A stretch of DNA of 64,000 nucleotides from Elmis aenea. Lineage: Eukaryota > Arthropoda > Insecta > Coleoptera > Elmidae. The position numbers and the translations under genes are program-made. The stretch is taken from contig OX393578.1 of assembly GCA_947652605.1 (NCBI GenBank), positions 38,073,470 to 38,137,469 of the forward strand, in the 5' to 3' direction. Positions 12,434 through 23,035 of the stretch are shown here, piece after piece (position 1 is the first letter of the stretch; every line of letters begins with the position of its first letter). Under the pieces are notes generated by a model that saw nothing but the letters and a program-made list of their open reading frames with translations, was not told the origin of the DNA and ran no database searches.

Positions 12434-12775
12434 GGGTCACCGCACACTACCGACTTTTTAGTCGGCCGACAGTTTAGTTGTTTCGCAAAAGGCATGAGTG
12501 TTTATGAGAGCGCGCACACTTACCGATTATTTAGTTGGCCGACTAAATAATCGTACCCAATTCCCTTTGGACAAAAAAGTCGGCCAACTATCGGCCTACG
12601 TTGAAATAGTACAGGCCTGTAATTGGAGTCCGCACACACGCCGACAAAATAGTCGGTCAACTAAAAAGTCGGTAGTGTGTCCAACTAAACTATTTAGTCG
12701 GTGACAAATCCCTGTCATAGCCCGATAACGACTAAACTGTTGGCCGACTAAAAAGTCGGTAGTGTGCGGTGTCCC
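12434..12775. mobile_element. TTA-flanked MITE with repeated AGTCGGCCGAC motifs
   Basis: The left end GGGTCACCGCACACTACCGA and the right end finishing GGTAGTGTGCGGTGTCCC are inverted. TTA lies immediately outside both ends (12431-12433 and 12776-12778), the PIF/Harbinger type of duplication. The interior holds many copies of TAGTCGGCCGACTAA-like motifs in both orientations. No transposase is visible. Confidence 0.8.
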
Positions 12776-13134
12776 TTAACGTCATGTACAAGTAAATTTT
12801 TGAAGTTTTAAGCAAATCCGAGTATTCATTTGTATTTCATCACTGTTTATTGTGGTATTGTAAACATGGCTAAATTTAAATATTTTGAAAAGTTTAATAT
12901 CTTAGAATAAATTGCATGTATGTAAAAACGAAGCTACTGCTCAAGAATTTACTTGAAAATGACGTTTAGTTGTTTATTATTCATAACAAACATCACTTGT
13001 TTACGAAATCATGGCAAACTGGTAAAAATTTTTACAAAATAGCTATATCCCGCTTATTTTTTTGCAAAAATTATATAAAACTATATATTTTTAAAAAGCT
13101 AAAAAACTGTTCTTTCACATATGGTTATGGTAAC

Positions 13135-13868
13135 CAGTGATGTAAAATTACCGTAATTTAAAATTTAGGTAAATTACGGTGGTAATTTATCATTTTTTAT
13201 TACCATTTTAATTCACTTACTGATATTAACTCTTCTAAGGCTAAGGAATTTTATTTTATTCCTGAGAAGTGCAAGGTTCTTCCTCATGTTAAAATAAAGT
13301 TTTGGGTTCACTTAGTTTTAAATTATAATGAACAAATAATAACTTTGCGGCTCTTTCTTCTGTTAGTTTGTTTCTTTTTTTCGTTATGAATATTGCCAAA
13401 AGCAGAAAAAGATCTTTCTGTGGCACACGTTGTTGCAGGACAATTCAATATCTCTGTTGCTACTTTGCCTAAACTTGTAGTTGAGCAAAGCGACTTCGAT
13501 CACAAAACAGAAGTTAACGCGGTCTATAAAAAATCCTTTGCAAAAAGTTCTTCCTTTGCTTTGTACAAAGCCACCTCAGCCATTACTTGACCAATATGAC
13601 TTCCCCTAATTAAATGTGACGATAGTTTGTTAATATAAGTAAGTGCATCAACATATTCATCATTATTTAAGTTTTTACCCATATATTTAGGGCCAAGTAA
13701 ATTTGCAGCAAAATTAACTGGTCTGAGAACAATTTTCTTTATTTTTTTGTAAAAAATCTTGAATCACATTTAAATGCAATAACAGTTTGGTAATTTATGG
13801 TAATTTAAAATTGTAAATTACGGATAAATTACGGTAATTTACAGCGTAAATTACGACTCACATCACTG
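13135..13868. mobile_element. Internally deleted hAT element with transposase remnant
   Basis: The ends CAGTGATGTAAAATTACCG and its partner finishing TTACGACTCACATCACTG are inverted. A perfect 8-bp duplication ATGGTAAC flanks it (13127-13134 and 13869-13876). Subterminal regions repeat GTAATTTACGGT-like motifs. Between them lies the C-terminal part of a hAT transposase on the minus strand, so this is a deletion derivative of a coding element. Confidence 0.93.
13335..13728 (-). pseudogene. hAT transposase C-terminal fragment
   Basis: Read on the minus strand from 13728 to 13524, one frame gives VNFAANLLGPKYMGKNL, then INKLSSHLIRGSHIGQ and MAEVALYKAKEELFAKDFL before a stop. A second frame from about 13481 to 13335 gives LGKVATEILNCPATTCATER followed by SFSAFGNIHNEK. 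The latter is the conserved dimerisation region near the C-terminus of hAT transposases (CPATTCATERSFS). The two parts need a frameshift to join, and the DNA-binding and catalytic N-terminal parts are absent. It lies inside an element with hAT ends and hAT target duplication, so family assignment is firm. Confidence 0.85.
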
Positions 13869-14001
13869 ATGGTAACCGAGATACATTCGAATTTGGTCCA
13901 CCCTATACACAAGTATTTAGGCAAAAGGATTGTTTTTATATTACAACTTTTTTTTATTAATGTTGAGGTATTATTAGGGAACCATACGTAACATATACAC
14001 G

Positions 14002-14174
14002 CATGGGCGTCGGCAGAAAATTTTCCAGGGGGGCAAAGCATAGAGAAATTATTAATACATATAATTTTTTAATTTGTATGATTGGTTTTTAGAAGTACTT
14101 TCGCATATTTCATTTCTACACGATTCCAGGGGAGGGAAATGCCCCGTTTGCCCTCCCCTCTGCTGACGCCCATG
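14002..14174. mobile_element. 173-bp hAT-type MITE
   Basis: Inverted ends CATGGGCGTCGGCAG and CTGCTGACGCCCATG. A perfect 8-bp duplication TATACACG flanks it (13994-14001 and 14175-14182). The interior has purine-rich CCAGGGGGGCAAA and its approximate complement TTTGCCCTCCCCT. It is non-coding and looks recent because the duplication is intact. Confidence 0.88.
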
Positions 14175-14182
14175 TATACACG

Positions 14183-14724
14183 TAGGCACGTTAAATTCGT
14201 CACCGTGAAAATTGCTTTAACCTGTTTAGGGGATCTTGCGTGTAATCTGAAATCTACTAAGTGGATCTTTTCATGTGCACAATTCTTCTAACCACTGCGT
14301 GTGGCACGTGTAAATGGTCTTTTAAGTGACCATCACTCAAAATTATCTAAAAATGGTCCGTACATTCGTAATTATTTATTTATATATTAACAGTTTTCAT
14401 ACGACTACCTTCTGCAATTTTACGATCTTTACAAAGTGACTGTGTTGGGATTTGCCTGCACTTTCAGATACCTACGTTTTTCTTAAACGCTTGGATGTTA
14501 GTTCTTCGCATTTGGGATACAGTCGAAGTCAATACATCCCCAAAAGAAATAAATTATGGACATAGGGTCTGAGGATCCCGGTAAGCATTGCACATAATGT
14601 GGTGTGCATTGGACGCCACTTGTTAAAAGAATAGGTACCCTTAAAGTTTAGCTCATGTACAACTAAACAAGATTTTTAAAATCAATATACTTTATAATAG
14701 ATAGTTAATATGCTGAAAAGGAAA
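14183..14724. other. Unassigned sequence
   Basis: About 540 bp between two hAT MITEs with no feature I can support. Confidence 0.45.
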
Positions 14725-14732
14725 TGCGTAAG

Positions 14733-14997
14733 CGGAGATGAGGAGTCGGAGTTGGAGTCGGGAGTCAAGGAGTCGATGCTATTTTGAGGAGTCGGAAAAA
14801 CTATAAATTCTTTTATTCAGTTTTTATTTAGGTGGGGAACAAAATGAAATCGAAAACTAAATTATGATATTACCCGAATTAAAAAATGAAAAAATGAACA
14901 CCGAAACGGGAAGGACATTCGACAGTTTGTAGTCGGAGTAGGTTTTAAAAAATACTGACCGGTAGTCGTTTAGTTTTCTGCCGACTCCCCATCCCTG
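14733..14997. mobile_element. 265-bp hAT-type MITE (GAGTCGG-rich)
   Basis: The right end reads CCGACTCCCCATCCCTG and the left end is its degenerate complement CGGAGATGAGGAGTCGG. A perfect 8-bp duplication TGCGTAAG flanks it (14725-14732 and 14998-15005). GGAGTCGGAGT repeats lie next to the left end. Same family as 5424-5781 and more distantly like the fragment at 31666. Confidence 0.88.
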
Positions 14998-15005
14998 TGC
15001 GTAAG

Positions 15006-17006
15006 TCTCTTTATCAAATCATGTTTGGGGTTTGATATCTTAAATAAGATATTTCATATGTAAAATTTCGATGATTCTTTAAATTTTTTCACTGATTAAT
15101 ATAAATAAGTTTAAATTAAAACATGTTTTTTATTACAAAGAATATCATGTCGAAGTACTAGTACAGTTTTAATATTCTCGTTTCTTCATCAGCAGACAAG
15201 ATAATCCTTAAAATGGTTGGCATTGTATCTTCCTTAAAAAAATTAATTTGACTTATTTATAAAACTATTTTTTTTTAATTTATTGCCAAATTGTCCATGA
15301 TTATTTTTCCGTTACATACATCAACAAAGTTTCCAGCTTACTAGTTAAATGTTTCTACTGCAGTCAACATGCAGAATAATAATGTTAAGGATTTCTTGGC
15401 TAAAATTAGTTTGATAGTTTAAGTCTGGTTAGGATTACATGAAATAATTAAATTGCACATCGGCTTAACGCTGCTTTACATTTATTCAAATAAAATAGTC
15501 ACTAGGACAAATTACGTAAGAGACACCGAATAACTTTAAACTACAAGGAAAGGTTCTGATTTCCTTCTCTTTATTATAAAACATGCCAATTGAATGATTA
15601 GAATTCCATTGCTTGCAAAAGTATTAAACAATAGTTTAGTTGTCTTTAAAAAACAAAATGTCCTAAACAGAACTCCCCAGTCGAGAAACTGCAATATTTT
15701 AAAAGATAGTAGTTTGATGCTAATAACAAAATATTTACATAGATGCAAGTTTTTTTAAATCTGTTAGGTTGTACACCCATTCAATTTTTTTAACATTTAA
15801 TTTTTTGGTTTATTTTTGTTTAATGACATCCTATATTTCAAGGTAATTTCAAAGCTTTTAAAATGCCCCATCATTTATATATAATAAAATTTAACTTTTC
15901 TGTGCAAAACACTTGTTATTAAAAGAAAAAGAGCAAAATGATAAACCTTTTTGATAAACTCTTAAATAATTAACTAATAGCACAAATCAATAAAAATACA
16001 TAAATGTTGTAAAGCTATGTACCTAGTACCTACGTGAGTTTTCAAATTTTATCTTTTATATTTTTAAATGGTACCCAGTTTTGTAATTGCGTAATTTGAA
16101 AGCTCTTTTTTATCATACAATATGAAGTAAATTATCTTAAGAGACAAACTTTTTTATTAAAAGTGCAAAATTTTGGATTAATCAAAGAAGTCCGTGAAAA
16201 ACACAAAAGAAACCAGATATCACTTAAAAATTTATCATAAGCTGTTTAAGACGTTAACGATGTAGAGACGATAAATAAATAAAAGCAAAAACTTCTCGAA
16301 ATTAATGAAATAAAAATGTAAGAGATGGCTTTTATTGGATATTTTAAAATATTTATTTTCTTTACGTTTTTATTTATCACCCGTTAAAGCTTGTCCAATA
16401 AACAAAGGTATTTTTTACAATTACCTACGTTGATTATACTTCAAAATGCTGTTGTGCTTTTATAATTTTCAAATTGTTTATTCCAAGGCAAAAAATGTCA
16501 CAGCGACAGCTTTTAAATGAAAATCTCAATGTGTATCTAAAATTTGGCATGGCAAAAGCATAATATTATTCGTTACTCAACATCGGACGTATGTTTACTT
16601 GCATAATAAGTGAGATGTATATATCTAGCGAGTGGGAAATTTTAATAAACGTGTTTGTTCTGCCTAACGCGCTGTCAAGGGACGTGTGCATCTAATAAAC
16701 GTTTATTTCGTACCGCGTGGCCACTTGTCATAAAATACATTGGTTTGTTTATCGGCTCTAAAACCCTCTTATACATCAAGGTACGTTTTTTCGCATTTAC
16801 GTATGCTGAAAGTTATAAAAACAAAACAATTATATACCAATTTTTCCACAAAACCAAAAACTTGTTACTTCGCGTCTAACATATATCGAGGAATAATATC
16901 TCCAAAATTAATAAACGCTTTTTTTTTCTCTCTTACTGGTACTTTACACAAAAAACTAAACTATTTGTATTCGTCATAATATGTAAAAAAACGGTAGGTA
17001 ACTGTA
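15006..17006. other. A+T-rich sequence, nothing recognised
   Basis: Two kilobases without a supportable gene, RNA or transposon boundary. Short open frames at 15536-15748, 16655-16879 and 16740-16979 have no recognisable content. Confidence 0.45.
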
Positions 17007-17009
17007 TAA

Positions 17010-17182
17010 TGCCCGCCACTCACGATCCAACGCCGCAGTACGATTGTGTTGGATGCGACAAAATTGAAGTGTATGGGCGCGATTCTGCAAGATTGTACGA
17101 TTGGGACCGTAGACAAACGTGTTTGTCTGCTGCAGTACAACACAATAATTGTATTGCGACGTTGGATCGTGAGTGGCGGGCA
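17010..17182. mobile_element. 173-bp TAA-flanked MITE
   Basis: Inverted ends TGCCCGCCACTCACGATCCA and TGGATCGTGAGTGGCGGGCA match perfectly over 23 bp. TAA flanks both sides (17007-17009 and 17183-17185), as for PIF/Harbinger. The middle contains more complementary tracts (ATTGTGTTGG and AACACAATAA). The several open frames crossing it on both strands are by-products of this palindromic structure. Confidence 0.82.
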
Positions 17183-17476
17183 TAAGAGTTTTATTTGTTG
17201 GCCTGTTAAAAGGAAGATACAGCTACAAACAGGTTGCATTTTTTTAATAGAACAGATTTGAAGCTCAAACAAAAAATTTCATTTTGAAGTTTGGAAGTTT
17301 TATTTCATATTATTTTTTTCAGGAAACATTTTTAAATTGCATTGTTTAAATTCGTTTGTCCAACACACATAAAAATATGTTTTTTTTGTAGGACTAATTG
17401 TTTTTAGCATATTTAAGTAAACAATCAAAATGTTATAATCACAAAAAAAAACTTTTAATAACGAACCTACTCTTTA

Positions 17477-17880
17477 TTACTTTTTCTACGACCACTAATG
17501 TAAATGACTCTCACCGTACAGCCTGCGTGCTCAGTAAGTGAGTCCTAATGGTGCCTGTACACCTGAGAGTAAAGTACTCTCGAGAGTAGCGTCGCCAAGG
17601 ATACAGCCAATCGCGAGTTACTCTCAGGGGCTGTATCCTTGGCGACGCTACTCTCGAGAGTACTTTACTCTCAGGTGTACAGGCACCATTACGCACGGTA
17701 AGCAAAAAGCAGTTTTTTAAACAAATAATCAAAGTAGACTCACGTCAAACACTAAACGCACTCTTCGCTAGAAACGTCAAAGTAGGCTTACGTCAAAATT
17801 GACCAGACAACGTAATTACATGTGTATAATAACCAGAAACCGTTAAAATCGTAGGTATTATGTGATCGTAGAAAAAGTAA
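17477..17880. mobile_element. MITE-like inverted-repeat element hosting a palindrome
   Basis: TTACTTTTTCTACGACCAC at the left mirrors GTGATCGTAGAAAAAGTAA at the right, 18-19 bp with one mismatch. Between them lies the perfect palindrome at 17546-17691. Inner motifs CAAAGTAGACTCACGTCAAA and CAAAGTAGGCTTACGTCAAA form a direct repeat near the right side. Target duplication is not clear, so the outer boundary is a proposal. Confidence 0.5.
17546..17691. repeat. Perfect palindromic MITE, 63-bp arms, 20-bp loop
   Basis: The arm TAATGGTGCCTGTACACCTG continues for 63 bp and is exactly complementary to the 63 bp ending at 17691, with only 20 bp between. The interior of each arm has the self-complementary ACTCTCGAGAGT. 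TA at each edge could be a target duplication with the element at 17548-17689. Complete identity of the arms suggests either recent arrival or continual correction. Confidence 0.85.
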
Positions 17881-18270
17881 GCTACATAACACGAGTTGTA
17901 AAGCAATTACGCACTCGTGGAAATACGCTCTCGCCGCTACGCGGCTCCGTAACAAAAGTACAGACGTTTGTTACAAATGTAAAAAATATGTGTGTGGAAA
18001 ATCTGCTAAAAAAATTTTCATATTTGTAAGAACTGGAAAAAGCAGACAAACATTTTTGAAATAAAAATATTTATCTTGGGTTTTATTTGTTTAGTTAATG
18101 AGTATCTAATGTTTATTTATTAATGTTTTGTACCAAAAATAAAAAATAAAGTTTATTTAGTTTATTTGCGGCGTTAATAGGTACCTACATACTTATTTTA
18201 TACGTCCGTCAAATTAAAGCTGCGGTTGAAATGGTATACGTAGCGAGGTTCACTGCTTATTTCTATTTAA

Positions 18271-19021
18271 CCCTTTCATTACGAATTTTGTTTTTTTTTC
18301 ATTTATACCATTTTTTGTGTGTACATATAGTAATAATAGGCTAAATAATGTTTTTTTTTTAAATTTATTTTTTTGTAATTCAGAACTTACAGTTTGGACC
18401 TGGGACAAATGTGTACCATCCGGTAGTATAGCTGGGACACATTTGTCCCAACAGGTTCTATTGTTTATGGAACAGTAAAAAACAATTTTCTTTTTCTTCA
18501 GTCACTTCTGGACTACCTGGGCAGTAATCAGGGTCACAGTCATCGTCTGTTGAAAAAGGGTCTTCTTCGGACTCATCTGACATATCTAAAATTGCGTTCA
18601 TCTCGTCTTGTGTTAAAATCTTGCGATTTCTGGAAAAAACCGTACCTTGTTTCATGAACCTGATGGGAAACATGTGTCCCACTGTGTACACCTGATGGGA
18701 CGTATAGGTCCCATTGATATAAAACAGCTTATTTTTAATTTTAAATTGATAAAATATACAGCAAAGTTGTTGCACAATATTCTAAATCGTTTTCAAATCA
18801 AATCAAATATATTTGGAGCACTTACCTACTCATTTTACCACAATAATATAACTTAATACGCACTGCGGAACATAAATTGTTAGTACTGCCAACTGAAAAT
18901 TGTCCAATACAAGTTAAAGAACGGATGGGACAACTCAAACGCTAAATAGTATTTGCAATATTACCACCAGAATTTTTTAAACTTATAATGGGACCTATGT
19001 GTCCCGTTAGTAATGAAAGGG
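18271..19021. mobile_element. TTAA-flanked, internally deleted piggyBac element
   Basis: TTAA stands at 18267-18270 and 19022-19025, directly outside inverted ends CCCTTTCATTACG and its partner GTAATGAAAGGG. TTAA is the obligatory piggyBac target. Subterminal repeats of the type TGGGACACATTTGTCCC and GGGAAACATGTGTCCC occur several times. A minus-strand open frame holds the acidic N-terminal segment typical of piggyBac transposases; the catalytic domain is missing. At 751 bp it is a non-autonomous deletion derivative, of a different subfamily from the element at 57611. Confidence 0.92.
18458..18775 (-). pseudogene. piggyBac transposase N-terminal remnant
   Basis: A 105-codon frame. Its second half reads ILTQDEMNAILDMSDESEED followed by PFSTDDDCDPDYCPG, an acidic Asp/Ser/Glu-rich stretch preceded by a short leucine-containing helix. 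That arrangement is usual at the start of piggyBac transposases and parallels LTLAELLEAMENDSDLDE in the element at 57611-60033. None of the catalytic aspartate blocks is present. The first 40 or so residues look like upstream non-coding or intron sequence, so the true start is uncertain. Confidence 0.65.
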
Positions 19022-19025
19022 TTAA

Positions 19026-20242
19026 GTAACAAATGTAAATTATTATCACAAGTAAAAATGGCGATGGTAGTTACTTTAAAAAAAAAAAAAAAGTTTTCCC
19101 TAAAGTTTCCCACAATGAGCTATTTTAAAGCTTTAATTTTATAGAAATACTCGTAGGTATTTGTAAAATGAAATAAACAAGGAACTCTTGTAACGCCGGT
19201 TGTTATTTAATAATAATTTTGAAATGAAACTCTTTTTTAGTCTGCAGTGCCGTTTTAAATTGAATAGTTTCTATAAAATATAGCAACATTATGCTAACAG
19301 TAGCATAAAATTTAAAAAATACGGTTTAATCAACACGGAATCATTTGCATATTTGTAACTTTACAAAAACAGATCTGTAAACGCCTGTACAAAGCGGTTT
19401 ATTATCCTGCAAGGCAAATACCGGTATTAAAAAAACATTAATGCCACCGAATGCGTTCTTTTAATTGGGGAAAAGCTGACGGGGGATAACTTGAATTTTA
19501 CCACCAATCGGCAATTAAGTCCGCTCCCGCAGCCCGCTACGATCGATAGGTATATGCGATCAGGGAACATGTTTGCACACCACTTTTAACACGCTAAATC
19601 TACAGACCTAAATATCATTACTAGATCTAGGGGTATTTTCTGTTTACAAACGCAAGCATTTCGAGAAGCCGCGACCACAAATTACTATGAAACAGCTTCA
19701 ACCGGTTGGAAGGAAATTAATGCAAGTTTCTTGTTACGGCAGCATATTCGGCGTATATCATTTGATACTATCGAATTATTTTCATTTGTGGAGATTATAA
19801 TGGAGAAATAACGTGCTATTCAGAAACTAATCATGGTACTTTGGTGTATTTCTGTCTGAATAGACAAAAAGTGTAATCACGGTTACAAAGGACTTAAAAT
19901 GCCGGTCGTTTGGTTTTTAAGGACTAAAGTACATTAGTATAAATACATTACATTAGTACTAATATCTTTGTGTGTAATTATCAAATCGATCATACAATAA
20001 AATTGTGATAAATTTTGGGCAATAAAGGCAAGAAAAAGTTAATGATTTCATATTTAATGTAATATTTTCTTATTCAGTGTATGATTACAACTGTTTTAAG
20101 TGTTAAAAGCATTTGATAAAAACTTTTTTTTTTTTTTTTAAAGACGTGTAATAATTATAAGTTTATTATAGTATAAAACATTTATAATGACAAATAAATT
20201 AAATTTCGAGGCCCGTGCGCAAAGTAAGCATTGACGCAAGCA
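19026..20242. other. Unassigned sequence with one less A+T-rich stretch
   Basis: No gene or repeat recognised. The stretch at about 19440-19800 has more balanced composition than its neighbours and no long open frame, so it could be conserved non-coding host DNA; this is only an impression. Confidence 0.4.
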
Positions 20243-20413
20243 CTTTAAAGCAGGGACTGAGAACGGAACGAAAACGAATACGTTAAATTAAATTACCCGA
20301 ATTTTTTTAAAGAACGAAAACGAAAAAAATAATTTCCAAAACCGGTTTTAACCGGTTTTATCACTATCAAAATTTTATTTGTTAAACACAAACTCGAATT
20401 TACCTTCTATACT

Positions 20414-21110
20414 GACAAGGGAGGGTCACGATACGTTGTCGCTAGAATTTGATTAAGGCTGTGTTTATAGCATCAAGGAAATCAAAACTAAATGTTTTCC
20501 AGAGTTATACGTGCCACTGGCCATTTCCTTCGGTAAAATAGGGAAAAAACTGAAAAATTGGTCTAAAAAGGTCATTTTTGCGATCGCGTTGGCCGTGAAA
20601 CCGTCAGAAACAAAATTAAAATTTTTCTATTTAACAATGCTCGCATCCTTTGCAAGTAAAATGGTGCAAAGTTTTTGAATTTTTTTCTAACAGTTCCGGA
20701 GAAAAACGTCAAAAACGAAACCCCTGCATAAGCGCGATTTGAAAAGTTATGGTATATCTGTATAACTTTATCTATGATGATTGGATAGGCGTTTAACATA
20801 GGGAAAACCGTTTTTACAAAGGTCTCGTTTTTGGCGTTTTTCTCCGGAACCGTTCAAGATTTTTTCAAAAACTTTGCACCATTTTGCTTGCAAGGGATGC
20901 ACGCATCAGTAAATAGAAAAAATTTGATTTTGTCTTTGACGGTTTCATGGCCAACGCGATCGCAAAAATTACTTTTATTATTCAGCTTTTCAGTTTTTTC
21001 CCTATTTTTCCGAAGAAAATGGCCAGTGGCACGTATAACTCTGCAAAACATTTAGTTTTGATGTTCTTATCAAATTCTAGCGACAACGTATCGTGACCTT
21101 CCCTGGTGAG
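20414..21110. mobile_element. FB-A foldback element, copy 2 (most complete)
   Basis: The left end ACAAGGGAGGGTCACGATAC and right end finishing CGTGACCTTCCCTGGTGA are mirrored, and both arms continue with CGTTGTCGCTAGAATTTGAT-like, TTTTCCAGAGTTATACGTGC and GCGATCGCGTTGGCC sequences for about 280 bp. The central 100 bp contains GTTTAACATAGGGAAAACCG. It interrupts the hAT element around it: the paralogue at 25769 has an uninterrupted site at about 26740-26755. No coding capacity seen. Confidence 0.85.
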
Positions 21111-22056
21111 GAGACTCCTACATGTCAGTTAAAAATCTCACTTGAAACAATTAAGCTTCACTTTTCTCTATAAACATATTCATAAAAAATGTATTAACAA
21201 CTTTATTGTATATACCTGCAATTCCGTGTAGGTAACACAAGTATCTAACGGTACAGATATTCTCTATTTCTAATTTCTTGATTGGATCATCAATATAGAA
21301 TTTACACTTGATAAGATATATATTATTAATATGTATGTTTTATTTGCGTTTAGACTTAATATAAGTTAAGTTTATTCTTACTTCGCAAAGAGCTAATGTA
21401 AAAAATATTTATTGGAAGATGTGTTGCTAGTACGATTCAATGGAATGTGAAAATGTACGTATATTGTTTGGTATGTTCAAACTTTTAAGTTAAAGTATAT
21501 TTCAAGTTTATGTTTTATATATATCTATTATTAGTGTATGTTTTAATGGCGTATAGAGTTAATATAAGTATTTTTTAATATCTTTTTTGTTTATAACATT
21601 CATGGAAGCATTTATTAAATTATCCACTTTAATTATTTCTTTTTCTTTTTGAATAATTACAGCAGGATGTAATTTATTTAAATCCTTAGATTTTTAGTAC
21701 CTACTAAAACAAATTTAAAAAGACACATGCTATATTTTCATATTTTTAATTTAAGATTAAGATCGTGTGTACAATTTAGAGTAATCAAGTTGTGTTTTTG
21801 CACCTTACGGGTGTAAACCAAATAAAATGGTTAAATGTTATTGTGTTTAAGGATTTAGTAAATTTAATATGGTGGCGGTTCGCCAGTCTAAAATAAGCTG
21901 TCCGTGAGCATCAAAACCCATTGTCGTCGTTTATAATTAAGCGGAGACGCAAAGATTGTTATCGTATTTTTTACAACAAAAAAAAATTGTAAAACCAGTT
22001 TTAATCGTTATAAATTTCGTTTTACGAAAACGACAAAGGAACTTTATGGATGAGAA

Positions 22057-22148
22057 CAGGGCCGTTCACAGAATTTCGGGACCCGGGGAAGCAATAGACA
22101 ACGGGCTCCCCATTACTCCCATTACCCCCCTCCCTGTGATAGGCCCTG
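22057..22148. mobile_element. 92-bp hAT MITE nested in a hAT element
   Basis: Ends CAGGGCCGTTCACAG and the complement of CAGGGCCTATCACAGG are inverted. Flanking octamers GATGAGAA and GGTGGGAA agree at 6 of 8. The paralogous hAT copy at 25769 lacks this insert at about 25840, which gives an independent empty site. It is strikingly GC-rich against the host element. Confidence 0.75.
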
Positions 22149-22502
22149 GGTGGGAACGTAAAGAACGAAAACGAAATATATCGGTTTCGTTCCGACCGGA
22201 AACGAACAAAATTCTTTTCGTTTTTAGTCCCTGCTTTAAAGCACAACAAGCAGTAATAATTATAATATATTGCAAAACTGACGCGAAACGGGAAGCTTTG
22301 CAATTGAAATAGTAATCGCACGAATAATGCATGGATTGCTTCCACATTATGTTTGATAGATACAACCTAAACCTTTTATTTAAAAAAACGTATGATAAAA
22401 ATTCAGTTCGATTAAGGTTGTTTGTTTAATTAAATCGTTTAGGTAATCAAAACATAAACAAGAATAACAATTCTACATATTTAAAAAGTAATTTCAACTA
22501 AA

Positions 22503-23033
22503 GCCTCCTTCACATGGTGACACTCGTGACACTAGATGCCGCGGCATCATATGTCGCATAGTGCCGTCGTGTGAACGAACACATGATGTCGCGATGCCAC
22601 TATGTCATGACGCTAGTGCCGTGACGCTAGCGATGTCGTGACACTGCCAACTTTTGATATTAAAAATGCGGTACTTGACGTAAGCCTACCATACTTTTAT
22701 ATTTTGACAGCGCGTCGTCATAATAGACAAATAATATACATCTGTTTGTCATCGATTTCCAATTTATCATGTCCTCAATAGATGTTCTAACGTTTTTAGA
22801 GCATTATCAATAATATCCTTGTTATGAAACAAATCTATTTCTGAAAATAGCGACTTCAAAACAATTAGTTGCTTTACAACATCCGTTACTGCAGTTACAA
22901 GTGTGGCCATTTTTATGTTGATGTCGCGACGCTGAAATTATATCATATTTAGTATGAACACCTAGTGTACCAAATATCAAGCGATGTCGTGGCACCTAGT
23001 GTCACGACGCTAGTGTCACCATGTGAACTTTTT
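22503..23033. mobile_element. MITE with repeated GTGACACTAG/GATGTCG motifs
   Basis: TTCACATGGTGACAC at 22509 mirrors GTGTCACCATGTGAA at the right. Both sides carry many copies of short motifs such as GTGACACTAG, GATGTCGTGAC and GACGCTAG. The outermost 8 bp of the ends no longer pair well, and the target duplication is not clear, so the edges are approximate. General design resembles the TAA/TTA-flanked MITEs at 2430 and 12434. Confidence 0.7.
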
Positions 23034-23035
23034 GT

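Larger units (their letters stand above)
20251..22233. mobile_element. hAT element (CAGGGACTGAG/CAGGGACTAAA ends) carrying two insertions
   Basis: The left end is CAGGGACTGAGAACGGAACG and the right end finishes TTTTTAGTCCCTG. A perfect 8-bp duplication CTTTAAAG flanks it (20243-20250 and 22234-22241). Subterminal regions repeat AACGAAAACGAAA-type motifs. It contains an FB-A foldback (20414-21110) and a 92-bp hAT MITE (22057-22148). Subtracting these leaves about 1190 bp, in good agreement with the 1174-bp copy at 25769-26942, which lies in the opposite orientation. Open frames inside have no transposase motifs. Confidence 0.92.

Noticed and set aside
17046..17261. Overlapping frames on both strands between 16961 and 17272
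   Set aside because: Mirror-image translations of a palindromic MITE.
21956..22365. Three overlapping frames of 99-118 codons on both strands
   Set aside because: They cross the nested hAT MITE at 22057-22148 inside another hAT element; the openness comes from inserted GC-rich DNA.
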